Positions 6,471 through 13,635 of a stretch of DNA of 15,602 bases are shown here, one piece after another. The stretch's first letter is position 1, and each line of letters opens with the position of its first letter. The notes below the pieces were generated by a model, which was not told the DNA's origin, ran no database searches, and was given only the letters and a program-made list of their open reading frames with translations. The position numbers and the translations under genes are program-made. Source of the DNA: Spirochaetaceae bacterium (GTDB taxonomy: Bacteria; Spirochaetota; Spirochaetia; DSM-27196; SKKC01); NCBI GenBank assembly GCA_003554375.1, contig PWGF01000121.1, positions 1 to 15,602 of the forward strand. Reading direction: 5' to 3'.

Positions 6471-9227
6471 ATGCTACTGAACCGCATCATCGAGCTTCTC
6501 TTCGGCTCGAAGCACGAGCACGATCTGAAGAAGCTCCTCCCTATCCTCCACGAAATCAATGCCCGGGAGCCATGGGCCATGTCCCTGCCCGAGGAGGAGT
6601 TCCCCCGACAGACCGAGAAGCTCCGGAATAGAGTGCAAGAGGGCGAGACTCTGGACGATATACTGCCGGAGGCGTTCGCCCTCGTGCGGGAGGCCGCACG
6701 CCGGATACTGGGCGAGCGGCTCTATGACGTACAGCTCCTGGGCGGCATCGTTCTCCATCAGGGAAAGATCATGGAGATGAAGACGGGGGAAGGGAAGACC
6801 GTCTCCTCCGTCACCGCGGCGTATCTCAATACGGTCGCGGGCAACGCCGTTCACATTGTCACCGTCAATGACTACCTTGCTCAGCGCGATGCGGCGTGGA
6901 TGGGCCCCGTATTCGGGTTCCTGGGCGTCACTGTCGGGGCAATCGCTGCTCAGATGGACCATGACCGGCGCAAGCAAGCCTACCAGTGCGACATCACGTA
7001 CGGAACCAATAACGAGTTCGGTTTCGATTACCTCCGCGACAACATGGCCTACAGCATCTCCGACAAGGTTCAACGAGGTCACCATTTCTGCATCGTCGAC
7101 GAGATCGATTCCATCTTGATCGACGAAGCACGTACGCCTCTCATCATAAGTGGAGCCGCGGAGGACGATACCCAGAAGTTCCGCGACATCAACCGGGTGG
7201 TCGGAGAGCTCGTCGAGTGTGAGAAGGACCCCGAAACCGGAGACTACCCGGAGGAACCCATCGGTGATTACAAGCTGGACGAGAAATCCAAGCGCGTATC
7301 GTTCACGGATCAAGGTCTGAACCACCTGGAGAAGCTGCTCCAACGGAACAAAACGATTCAGGGGTCTCTCTTCGCTAACGAGAACTTCGGGCTCATCCAC
7401 TACGCAACACAGGCTGTGAAAGCGCACCAGCTCTATCGGCGAGACAAAGAATACGTAGTAAAAGAAGGAACGGTGCAGATCGTCGACGAGTTCACCGGAC
7501 GAATCCTCTACGGCCGCCGTTTCTCCGACGGCCTGCACCAGGCGATCGAAGCCAAAGAAGGGATTCAGGTCAAGCAACGCAATCGCACCCTCGCAAGCAT
7601 CACCTTCCAGAATTTCTTCCGTATGTACAACAAGCTATCGGGAATGACTGGGACCGCTGAGACGGAAGAGAAGGAGTTCGGGAAGATCTACGGCCTTGAA
7701 GTCGTCGTCATCCCCACCAATCAGCCGGTAGCAAGGGACGATCTCGATGATCTTATCTATCTCCAAGAAGACGACAAGTATCAGGCAATCTCCGAAGAGA
7801 TCCGCGAAGTGAACGACCGCGGCCAACCAATGCTGATAGGCACCGCAAGCGTGGAACGTTCGGAACGACTCTCACAAGTACTGACTTCGCGCGGAATCAA
7901 GCACGAGGTGCTAAACGCGAAGAACCATGCTCGCGAAGCTCTCATCATAGCGGAAGCAGGCGCCAAGGGCGCGGTGACGATCGCGACGAATATGGCGGGC
8001 CGCGGCACGGACATCAAGCTCGGAGGGAACCCTGAGCACCGCGCGCGCCGTCGCGTTGGTACTGAAGCGGACCAGGAAGAGTATAACCAGGCGGTCCGCG
8101 AAGAGTATCAGCGATGGCTGGATGACTATGAAGAGGTGAAGCGACTGGGCGGCCTGTACGTCCTCGGAACCGAACGCCACGAAAGCCGACGGATCGACAA
8201 TCAGCTCCGAGGCAGAAGCGGACGACAAGGTGACCCCGGGAAAAGCCTTTTCTTCATCAGCATGGATGACGACCTCATGCGGCTGTTCGGCGGGAGCCGG
8301 ACCAACATGAAGAGTCTTATGTCCCGAGTCGGCATGCGGCCGGGCGAGCCAATCAACAGCCCGATGATCAACAAGAGCATCGAGCGTGCCCAGAAGAAGG
8401 TCGAAGAGCGTAACTTCGAGATCCGCAAACACCTGCTTGAGTACGATGACGTACTGAACGAACAACGAAAGTTCATCTACCAGCAGCGAGACGAAATTCT
8501 CAAAGACACCAACTTGAAGGACCGTATTATCAGTACTTCCCGCGATGTACTGAACGAGTGTCTGGAGGAGGCGCAAGCGAAAGTCGAGCGCGAATCCGAT
8601 ACGGCGGCCGAAGTGTTGCGGCTCCTCAAGGAGAGGGTCTACTTCTCGCCGCCCAACTCCGACGAGCTGGAGCAGCTTCCCCCGGACAGTGTGCGTGAAG
8701 CCATCCTGGACGAGATGGCTCGAGAGCTTGCGGAGAAGGAGCAGGCTGCGGGCTGGAAGCTCTTCAACCTAGCCATCCGTTCGGAGTACATACGGAACAT
8801 CGATCGCCGCTGGCGCGATCACCTGGAGAATCTCGAAGCGCTTCGGGAAGCGGTCCACCTCCGCCAGTACGGGCAGAAGAACCCTCTTCTGGAATACAAG
8901 CTGGAAGGATTCAGTATCTTCGACGAGCTCCTCTACGACATTCGTCTGGCTATCGCGCGGAAATTCTTCCTAGTGGACGCCGAGACATTCCAGCAGCTTC
9001 CGGAACAGGCAGCTGCCAGACAGCAGGGTGAAGCGCAACACAGCCGCATGGGAAGCTTCGCCGGCGCGGGAACCGGAACGGGGACATCGGCAACAGCAAC
9101 CGCGAGCCGCACCCGCACCTCCCAGAAGCCTGCGCAAGTAGTGCGCTCAATGCCAAAAGTCGGTCGAAACGACCCGTGCCCGTGTGGCAGCGGTAAGAAG
9201 TATAAGCACTGTCACGGGGCAACGTAG
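6471..9227 (+). CDS. secA: Preprotein translocase ATPase SecA
   Basis: SecA is the ATPase motor that pushes unfolded precursors through SecYEG at the inner membrane. At 918 residues it is full length. Visible parts are Walker A MKTGEGKT (103-110), Walker B and DEAD-like box VDEIDSILIDEARTPL (209-224), RFSDGLHQAIEAKEG, the FQNFFRMYNKLSGMTGTA segment, GTASVERSE, ATNMAGRGTDI, and the QLRGRSGRQGDPG arginine-finger motif. The C-terminus ends in the SEC-C zinc tail C903-x-C905-x8-C914-H915, which in other bacteria binds SecB or ribosomes. The linker before it (about 865-890) is low complexity and rich in Gly, Thr and Ser (GTGTGTSATATASRTRTS). The ATG at 6471 gives the normal N-terminus, although its ribosome binding site is weak. 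The gene stands alone, converging on the M23 gene downstream. Confidence 0.98.
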   Translation: MLLNRIIELLFGSKHEHDLKKLLPILHEINAREPWAMSLPEEEFPRQTEKLRNRVQEGETLDDILPEAFALVREAARRILGERLYDVQLLGGIVLHQGKIMEMKTGEGKTVSSVTAAYLNTVAGNAVHIVTVNDYLAQRDAAWMGPVFGFLGVTVGAIAAQMDHDRRKQAYQCDITYGTNNEFGFDYLRDNMAYSISDKVQRGHHFCIVDEIDSILIDEARTPLIISGAAEDDTQKFRDINRVVGELVECEKDPETGDYPEEPIGDYKLDEKSKRVSFTDQGLNHLEKLLQRNKTIQGSLFANENFGLIHYATQAVKAHQLYRRDKEYVVKEGTVQIVDEFTGRILYGRRFSDGLHQAIEAKEGIQVKQRNRTLASITFQNFFRMYNKLSGMTGTAETEEKEFGKIYGLEVVVIPTNQPVARDDLDDLIYLQEDDKYQAISEEIREVNDRGQPMLIGTASVERSERLSQVLTSRGIKHEVLNAKNHAREALIIAEAGAKGAVTIATNMAGRGTDIKLGGNPEHRARRRVGTEADQEEYNQAVREEYQRWLDDYEEVKRLGGLYVLGTERHESRRIDNQLRGRSGRQGDPGKSLFFISMDDDLMRLFGGSRTNMKSLMSRVGMRPGEPINSPMINKSIERAQKKVEERNFEIRKHLLEYDDVLNEQRKFIYQQRDEILKDTNLKDRIISTSRDVLNECLEEAQAKVERESDTAAEVLRLLKERVYFSPPNSDELEQLPPDSVREAILDEMARELAEKEQAAGWKLFNLAIRSEYIRNIDRRWRDHLENLEALREAVHLRQYGQKNPLLEYKLEGFSIFDELLYDIRLAIARKFFLVDAETFQQLPEQAAARQQGEAQHSRMGSFAGAGTGTGTSATATASRTRTSQKPAQVVRSMPKVGRNDPCPCGSGKKYKHCHGAT

Positions 9228-9250
9228 TCGATGGCCGCGGGCTCAGAGGC

Positions 9251-9338
9251 AGCTCCACGCGCTCCCTGAGCGCGTGCCAAGGACGACGGCAAGGGGGCGC
9301 CGACGGCGGCAGCCCTACACGCTCCCTGAGCCCGTCGC
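9251..9338. repeat. Imperfect direct repeat offset by 60 bp, first copy a perfect hairpin
   Basis: 9251-9278 and 9311-9338 match at 22 of 28 positions, including the identical core CGCTCCCTGAGC. The first copy contains a perfect 8-bp stem with a 5-base loop, CACGCGCT-CCCTG-AGCGCGTG (9256-9276). It lies 28 bases after the secA stop and could end transcription from either convergent gene, although no T-run follows on either strand. In the second copy the stem is broken. Confidence 0.6.
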
Positions 9339-9339
9339 C

Positions 9340-9398
9340 CTCCACCGGTGGAGCTCCCCCATCAGTGGAGCTCGTGAACTAGTGGAGCTCCCGGAGCG
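9340..9398. repeat. Three tandem 17-bp units with GTGGAGCTC
   Basis: GTGGAGCTC recurs with exact 17-base spacing at 9348, 9365 and 9382; the third unit lies in the last codons of the M23 gene and the second spans its TAG stop. The first unit is part of a 14-bp palindrome, CTCCACCGGTGGAG (9340-9353), so the CTCCAC at 9340-9345 could pair with any of the three units. The DNA spacers are not conserved. Confidence 0.65.
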
Positions 9399-10974
9399 GA
9401 TTGATCGGTTGCCCGTTCCGGAATATGGAAAAATGCAGATGAGGCCCGGTGCTCCGGCCGGTGTTGCCTACCCTTCCGATCCGTTGGCGCTGTCCCACCC
9501 GCTGATTTGTCTGAACGATTATCTGGCTGAGGTGGGCGTACAGCGTCTGATATCCCCGAGGGTGTTGGATCACCACATAGCGCCCGTATACCGAGTTTCG
9601 CCCCGTATCGACAACGCGTCCGGCCATCGCAGCACCTACCGGCGTGCCGACCGGCGCCGCCCAGTCCACCCCGTTGTGGAACGAACGACGCCCGGTGAAC
9701 GGATCGTTACGATAGCCGAAGCCGGAGGTCAGCCGGCCGCGAACAGGATAGACGAACGCCTCCCCGAGTATGATTCGCAACTCGCCCGGATCCATTGTGG
9801 CGCCGGGGACGAAGAGTTCTTGACCGGGCGACAACGTATCCGTACTGAGGTCATTGGCATCGAGAATGTCGTTGACCTCGACTCCATACTCCGAGGCCAC
9901 CCCCTCAAGGGTGTCACCTCGCTCCACGATGTGCCGAAGACCATCACGGCTGGGAACCTTGAACTCGGTCCCGATCTGAACCCTGCGGCTGTCGCTGATC
10001 TGGTTGAAGCTGACCAGCGTGTCCATCCGAATGCCGTGCTGTTGAGCGATCCCTGTGATCGTCTCCCCCGCACTAACCGTGTGTTCGGTGAACGAGAGCT
10101 GTTGAAACCGCTCGATATCTAAGTCTTGGGCTGATTCGGAGACGTGTCCGCCCGCATCGGCTTCCCGGAACGATTGAGAGACGAGCTCTTTCCCTTCCCA
10201 TATGCCTTCCGGAGATGGGGCAATCGAAAGCCCGGTAACAGGAGGGAAAGAATCCCGGTTGATCAACCGACTGACCGGCTCCACCTGAGGCAGCCAAAGA
10301 CCTACCAGCACAAACAGCATAGCCCCTGAGGCGAATGCCATCGTCTTGGGAGCCGGATTTCGCGCCAGGCGCGCCCCAACAGCATCACGAAACCGTAGCA
10401 CAAGTCGCCGCCTCTTGACCGGCCTGCCGATCTGACGTGCCGTTGCCAGAAGACCGGAATGGGCCGTGGCACCTACATAGTCTTTCCCGTTACTTCGTAT
10501 TGACGGCAGTGCCCGGATACTGGAGCGAGAGTCATGTGGCGAATCTCCTTCGCCCTTCCATGGGGTGAGACGACTCCATGCTCCGGAGAGTCGAACAACA
10601 GCACTCCGAGGCCAGCGACCAAGAATCCTTCGCGATCCGACAACCCATTGGGCTACTCGCGAGCCGATCCGGGAAGTGCGTAACCACCGGCGCACGCTGC
10701 GAGCCCGATTTGGAGGCTTCCCCGGTTTCGGCGAATTCCCCGGCTTTCGCGAAGGAGAAACGGGATCTGACGGACCGGAGCTTCCCCGACGCGTCTTCCT
10801 CTTCTTCTGTTCCTGCGGTACCCGCTTCAGTACGTAAGACCCAGCTTCACTTCCGGTCTTGCCCGGCGAGGCGACTCCGTGATTCGCCGCAGACGAAAAG
10901 AAGCCAGGCCGGAAGACTCTCCCTCCGGGCTTGGAACGATCGTTGACTCGCTGCTGTGCGATGACGCTATCCAT
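9379..10974 (-). CDS. Membrane-anchored LysM/M23 cell-wall endopeptidase
   Basis: A probable zinc D,D-endopeptidase that cuts peptidoglycan cross-links in the periplasm, 531 residues from the ATG at 10974. Order: a basic Pro/Arg/Ser-rich cytoplasmic tail (1-209, with KPGNSPKPGKPPNRARS), one membrane helix (about 210-229), two LysM domains (297-341 and 347-390), then the M23 domain. The zinc and catalytic residues are all present: H433 and D437 (HNGVD), H481 (YAHLS) and H512/H514 (HLHF), so it should be active, unlike degenerate EnvC/NlpD-type factors. The start is uncertain. An in-frame TTG exists at 10995, and a GTG at 10401 with AAGAGG upstream would give a more usual 340-residue protein starting just before the membrane helix. 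The gene diverges from lepB through a shared promoter region. Confidence 0.88.
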   Translation of the reverse strand: MDSVIAQQRVNDRSKPGGRVFRPGFFSSAANHGVASPGKTGSEAGSYVLKRVPQEQKKRKTRRGSSGPSDPVSPSRKPGNSPKPGKPPNRARSVRRWLRTSRIGSRVAQWVVGSRRILGRWPRSAVVRLSGAWSRLTPWKGEGDSPHDSRSSIRALPSIRSNGKDYVGATAHSGLLATARQIGRPVKRRRLVLRFRDAVGARLARNPAPKTMAFASGAMLFVLVGLWLPQVEPVSRLINRDSFPPVTGLSIAPSPEGIWEGKELVSQSFREADAGGHVSESAQDLDIERFQQLSFTEHTVSAGETITGIAQQHGIRMDTLVSFNQISDSRRVQIGTEFKVPSRDGLRHIVERGDTLEGVASEYGVEVNDILDANDLSTDTLSPGQELFVPGATMDPGELRIILGEAFVYPVRGRLTSGFGYRNDPFTGRRSFHNGVDWAAPVGTPVGAAMAGRVVDTGRNSVYGRYVVIQHPRGYQTLYAHLSQIIVQTNQRVGQRQRIGRVGNTGRSTGPHLHFSIFRNGQPINPLRELH

Positions 10975-10988
10975 CCTAGTGTTGCATA

Positions 10989-11017
10989 TCGACAAGAAGC
11001 GTGGGGCATATTATAGT
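10989..11017 (+). promoter_or_regulatory. Sigma70-like promoter for lepB
   Basis: TCGACA (10989-10994) and TATAGT (11012-11017), each 5 of 6 to consensus, are separated by 17 bases. Transcription would begin near 11024, placing the ATG at 11037 downstream. A GTG at 11001 would be untranscribed, so the shorter LepB start is preferred. Confidence 0.6.
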
Positions 11018-11036
11018 AGCCTCGATACTCGGTCAA
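11010..11036 (-). promoter_or_regulatory. Divergent promoter for the M23 gene, overlapping the lepB promoter
   Basis: On the minus strand TTGACC (11036-11031) is followed by a perfect TATAAT (11015-11010). The spacing is 15 bases, short of optimal; a shifted TAATAT gives 17. Its -10 shares bases 11012-11015 with the lepB -10 on the other strand. Start of transcription would be near 11003, giving a leader of about 30 nt to the ATG at 10974. Confidence 0.5.
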
Positions 11037-11588
11037 ATGTGTATATCCAGCGCGCCGTCCGAATTACCAAATGCAGGGCGAAAACAACAGCGAGCTCGCC
11101 TGATATGGAGCGTGACTCTGTGCGTGTTACTGTTGGCCGGCATTCGTGCATTTGCGCTTGAGCTATATCGAGTGGAGGGAACATCCATGGAGCCGGAGTT
11201 CGATGATGGATCAGTGCTGATCGTCAACCGAGCGGCTTACGCGCTCCATGTACCGTTCTCAAGTGCCCAACTCACCCGTTGGGCACTTCCCCAAAGAGGA
11301 GAAGCTATTGTCTTCAATACACCCCAGGGAGGAAGACCGGCGGTGAAGCGTGTCGTCGGCATTCCGGGGGATCCCGTTCGGAAGCTCAACGGGGCTGTTT
11401 CGGTTTCGGACCGAACATATGTGGTTTCCGTAGCAGCCTACAGCGAGCTGTCACGCACTGCGACTATACCCGAGGGGCAACTCTTCGTGCTCGGCGATAA
11501 TCAGCGAGCATCGTTCGACTCCCGTGATTATGGCCTAGTCCCGATCGACTCCGTTCGTGGCAGAGTATTCCGGCGGATCGAGCTCTGA
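11037..11588 (+). CDS. lepB: Signal peptidase I (S26 family)
   Basis: This membrane serine protease removes signal peptides from exported proteins on the periplasmic face. It has 183 residues, at the short end for the family. One membrane anchor lies at about 22-41. The catalytic serine is S50 in GTSMEP and the general base K104 in PAVKRVVGIPGD. Box E reads LGDNQRASFDSRDYG (152-166), where most relatives have GDNR, a minor change. The ATG at 11037 is chosen over the GTG at 11001 because the promoter -10 lies between them; its Shine-Dalgarno is weak. An 11-bp perfect hairpin (11261-11288) lies within the coding sequence. It is followed 69 bp later by the penicillin-binding protein gene and is probably co-transcribed with it, supplying processing for the same envelope. 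Confidence 0.93.
   Translation: MCISSAPSELPNAGRKQQRARLIWSVTLCVLLLAGIRAFALELYRVEGTSMEPEFDDGSVLIVNRAAYALHVPFSSAQLTRWALPQRGEAIVFNTPQGGRPAVKRVVGIPGDPVRKLNGAVSVSDRTYVVSVAAYSELSRTATIPEGQLFVLGDNQRASFDSRDYGLVPIDSVRGRVFRRIEL
11261..11288 (+). other. 11-bp perfect hairpin inside lepB
   Basis: AAGTGCCCAAC and GTTGGGCACTT flank a 6-base loop (11272-11277). It codes for the variable stretch between the HVPF and RGEAIVF segments of LepB. No U-tract follows on either strand. Confidence 0.7.
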
Positions 11589-11623
11589 AGACCGAATTCT
11601 GAAGTATCGAGTTCTGACGTATC
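11580..11623. repeat. Three tandem copies of a 15-bp unit between lepB and the PBP gene
   Basis: The units are GAGCTCTGAAGACC (11580-11593), GAATTCTGAAGTATC (11594-11608) and GAGTTCTGACGTATC (11609-11623). The first contains the lepB stop codon TGA. The later two differ at only 2 of 15 positions, suggesting recent duplication. Confidence 0.7.
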
Positions 11624-11657
11624 CATGGAAAGATTCCGACAATCAGAAGGGCAGACT

Positions 11658-13529
11658 ATGGGAAATCAGAAACTCAAACGCCGCTTCGCCATTGTCGTCG
11701 GACTCTCGGCTGCCGCTTTTCTTCTCGTCTTGATCCAGTACGTAAGCCTGATGCTACCGGGCGCTTCGGGCGATTCCGCAAGAGCGAGACGTCCTCGCCC
11801 TGAACGCGGAGCCATTCTGGACCGTAACGGTAATATTCTTGCACTCCAGACCGAGCTCAAGGCTGTGACCGCGTGGACTCCTCATGTGCGAGATCCGCAG
11901 CGTACTGCAGGGGAGATAGCCGCGGCGTTAAAACTCGACCGCGCGGCAGTTGAAGAACGGTTACGTACAACGGACGGGTTCACCTACATCCAACGCGGTC
12001 TTGCGCCGGAAGAAGTGGAAGGTATCGAAACACGAGTAGACGATGGCGAGCTTCCCGGAATCGCCGTGCAGTCGGACTACGGCCGAACATACCCGGAGCG
12101 AAAGCTGGCTTCCCACGTGCTTGGGTTTGTAGGGACGGACAACGTCGGGCTCGACGGCATCGAGTATGCTTTGGATAATCACCTTGCTCCCAACGAGGAT
12201 AACGTGCGCGGGGCTACTGCATACGGCGACCAGGTCGTACTGACGATTGACACAAACATCCAGCGTTTCACCGATCAGCTGACTCGAGAGAGTCTGGAAC
12301 GCGAAGATGCAGAGTCGGTGACAATTCTGGTTATGGAGGCAAAGACCGGGCAAATGCTCGCTTACTCATCCGCCCCGGCGTTTGACCCGAACAACTTCGC
12401 CGGCGCTTCTGCCGAAGTCGGAACTAATCGCCCGGCGCGAATGATGTACGAGCCCGGCAGCGCATTCAAGATCTTCAGTATCGCTGCATTCCTCGAGTTA
12501 GGAGCCATCGGGCCGCACGACGTGTTCGAGACGGATGGCCGTTATCAACCGAACTCCTGGGGAGACGCGCCGCCCATTACGGACATCGCCAACTACGGGG
12601 CCCTCGATGCACGCGACATCATCAGACGGTCCAGCAATGTCGGTACAGCCTATGCATCGGAAGGCGTAGGGGATGAGTCATTCTACCAGATGCTTAAGCT
12701 GTTCGGTTTCGGCGAGCGCACGGGGATAGAGCTTGCGGGGGAATCGCCGGGCTCGCTCAGGCCGCCTGAGAGCTGGTCGTACCGCTCGAAACCTACGATC
12801 GCGATGGGCCAGGAAATCGGCGTGACAGCACTTCAGATGGCTGCAGCCGCAACCGTGTTCGCCAACGAAGGAGTGCTGTTGCGGCCGCAGCTCGTACGGC
12901 GCATACTCACCCCGGATGGAGAGATTATCTCCGAAGCGGAACGGGAACCCGTTCGGGAAGCCGTCAGCCCGGGCGTGGCCAATACGATGCTCGACTTCAT
13001 GCGGAGCGCGACCGAAGGCGACGGGACTGCTCGTCGGGCCGCCGTCGAAGGCATGGACATGGCGGCGAAGACGGGTACTGCAGAGTGGTTCGACGGCAGC
13101 GCATTTCAGTATTCGGCCAGCAAGTTCATGGGATCGACAATCGGTCTCTTCCCGGCTGATGATCCGGAGATAATCGTTTATGCACTGGTTGAGCGTCCCC
13201 AAGCTCGTTCGATTTGGGGCGAGCGTGTCGCGGCACCGCTTGTCCGTGAAGTGGCAGAGTTCCTCATCCCATACCGCGGCATGCCTCGGCAAGGTCAAGA
13301 AACGCTCGAGCTAGCGGACCAGGTTGTTCTCGAGCGCTCGGATTTGCCGGAGTCAGGAAACACGGTCCCGGACTACAGAGGATTGCCGAAACGCGCGCTC
13401 TTGGAGCTCTTCGAAGAGGAGGACGTTTCGATCGAGATGGTCGGATCAGGCTGGGTTGTTGAGCAGGACCCGGCTCCGGGAACTCCGATCTCCGATGATC
13501 CGCTAACCCTTCGCTTCCGCCTGGAATAG
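11658..13529 (+). CDS. Class B penicillin-binding protein (transpeptidase) with PASTA domain, FtsI-like
   Basis: A peptidoglycan D,D-transpeptidase, 623 residues, anchored by one helix (about 10-33) with its bulk in the periplasm. The pedestal domain begins RPERGAILDRNGNILA. The penicillin-binding domain has all three active-site motifs: S268-A-F-K271 (EPGSAFK), S325-S-N327 and K471-T-G473. A single PASTA domain (about 569-623, TVPDYRGLPKRALLEL then DPAPGT) closes the protein, as in FtsI/SpoVD-type enzymes. Whether it serves septation or elongation cannot be decided; it is not beside the usual mra/fts genes. The ATG at 11658 has AGAAGGG upstream; the in-frame ATG at 11625 lacks a ribosome binding site, directly follows the tandem repeats, and would add 11 residues. 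LepB lies upstream and the Maf gene downstream on the same strand. Confidence 0.93.
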   Translation: MGNQKLKRRFAIVVGLSAAAFLLVLIQYVSLMLPGASGDSARARRPRPERGAILDRNGNILALQTELKAVTAWTPHVRDPQRTAGEIAAALKLDRAAVEERLRTTDGFTYIQRGLAPEEVEGIETRVDDGELPGIAVQSDYGRTYPERKLASHVLGFVGTDNVGLDGIEYALDNHLAPNEDNVRGATAYGDQVVLTIDTNIQRFTDQLTRESLEREDAESVTILVMEAKTGQMLAYSSAPAFDPNNFAGASAEVGTNRPARMMYEPGSAFKIFSIAAFLELGAIGPHDVFETDGRYQPNSWGDAPPITDIANYGALDARDIIRRSSNVGTAYASEGVGDESFYQMLKLFGFGERTGIELAGESPGSLRPPESWSYRSKPTIAMGQEIGVTALQMAAAATVFANEGVLLRPQLVRRILTPDGEIISEAEREPVREAVSPGVANTMLDFMRSATEGDGTARRAAVEGMDMAAKTGTAEWFDGSAFQYSASKFMGSTIGLFPADDPEIIVYALVERPQARSIWGERVAAPLVREVAEFLIPYRGMPRQGQETLELADQVVLERSDLPESGNTVPDYRGLPKRALLELFEEEDVSIEMVGSGWVVEQDPAPGTPISDDPLTLRFRLE

Positions 13530-13635
13530 ATGCCATGGAGCTCCCCGGCCGGAACCGCAACTGCTCAACGGCTCGCCGAGCACTCAGCATGCGGCACATG
13601 CGGGCAAGCCTGCCGGTGTCCTTCAGGTCGATGCT

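Noticed and set aside
6474..7577. Long minus-strand open frame opposite the secA 5' half (about 367 codons)
   Set aside because: Fully antisense to the invariant SecA ATPase domain. Such shadows are common opposite GC-rich genes with strong codon bias.
9184..10122. Long plus-strand open frame opposite the M23 gene (about 312 codons)
   Set aside because: It is antisense to clear LysM and M23 domains and begins inside the secA zinc tail. Its product has no domain-like character and mirrors the repeats at 9251-9398.
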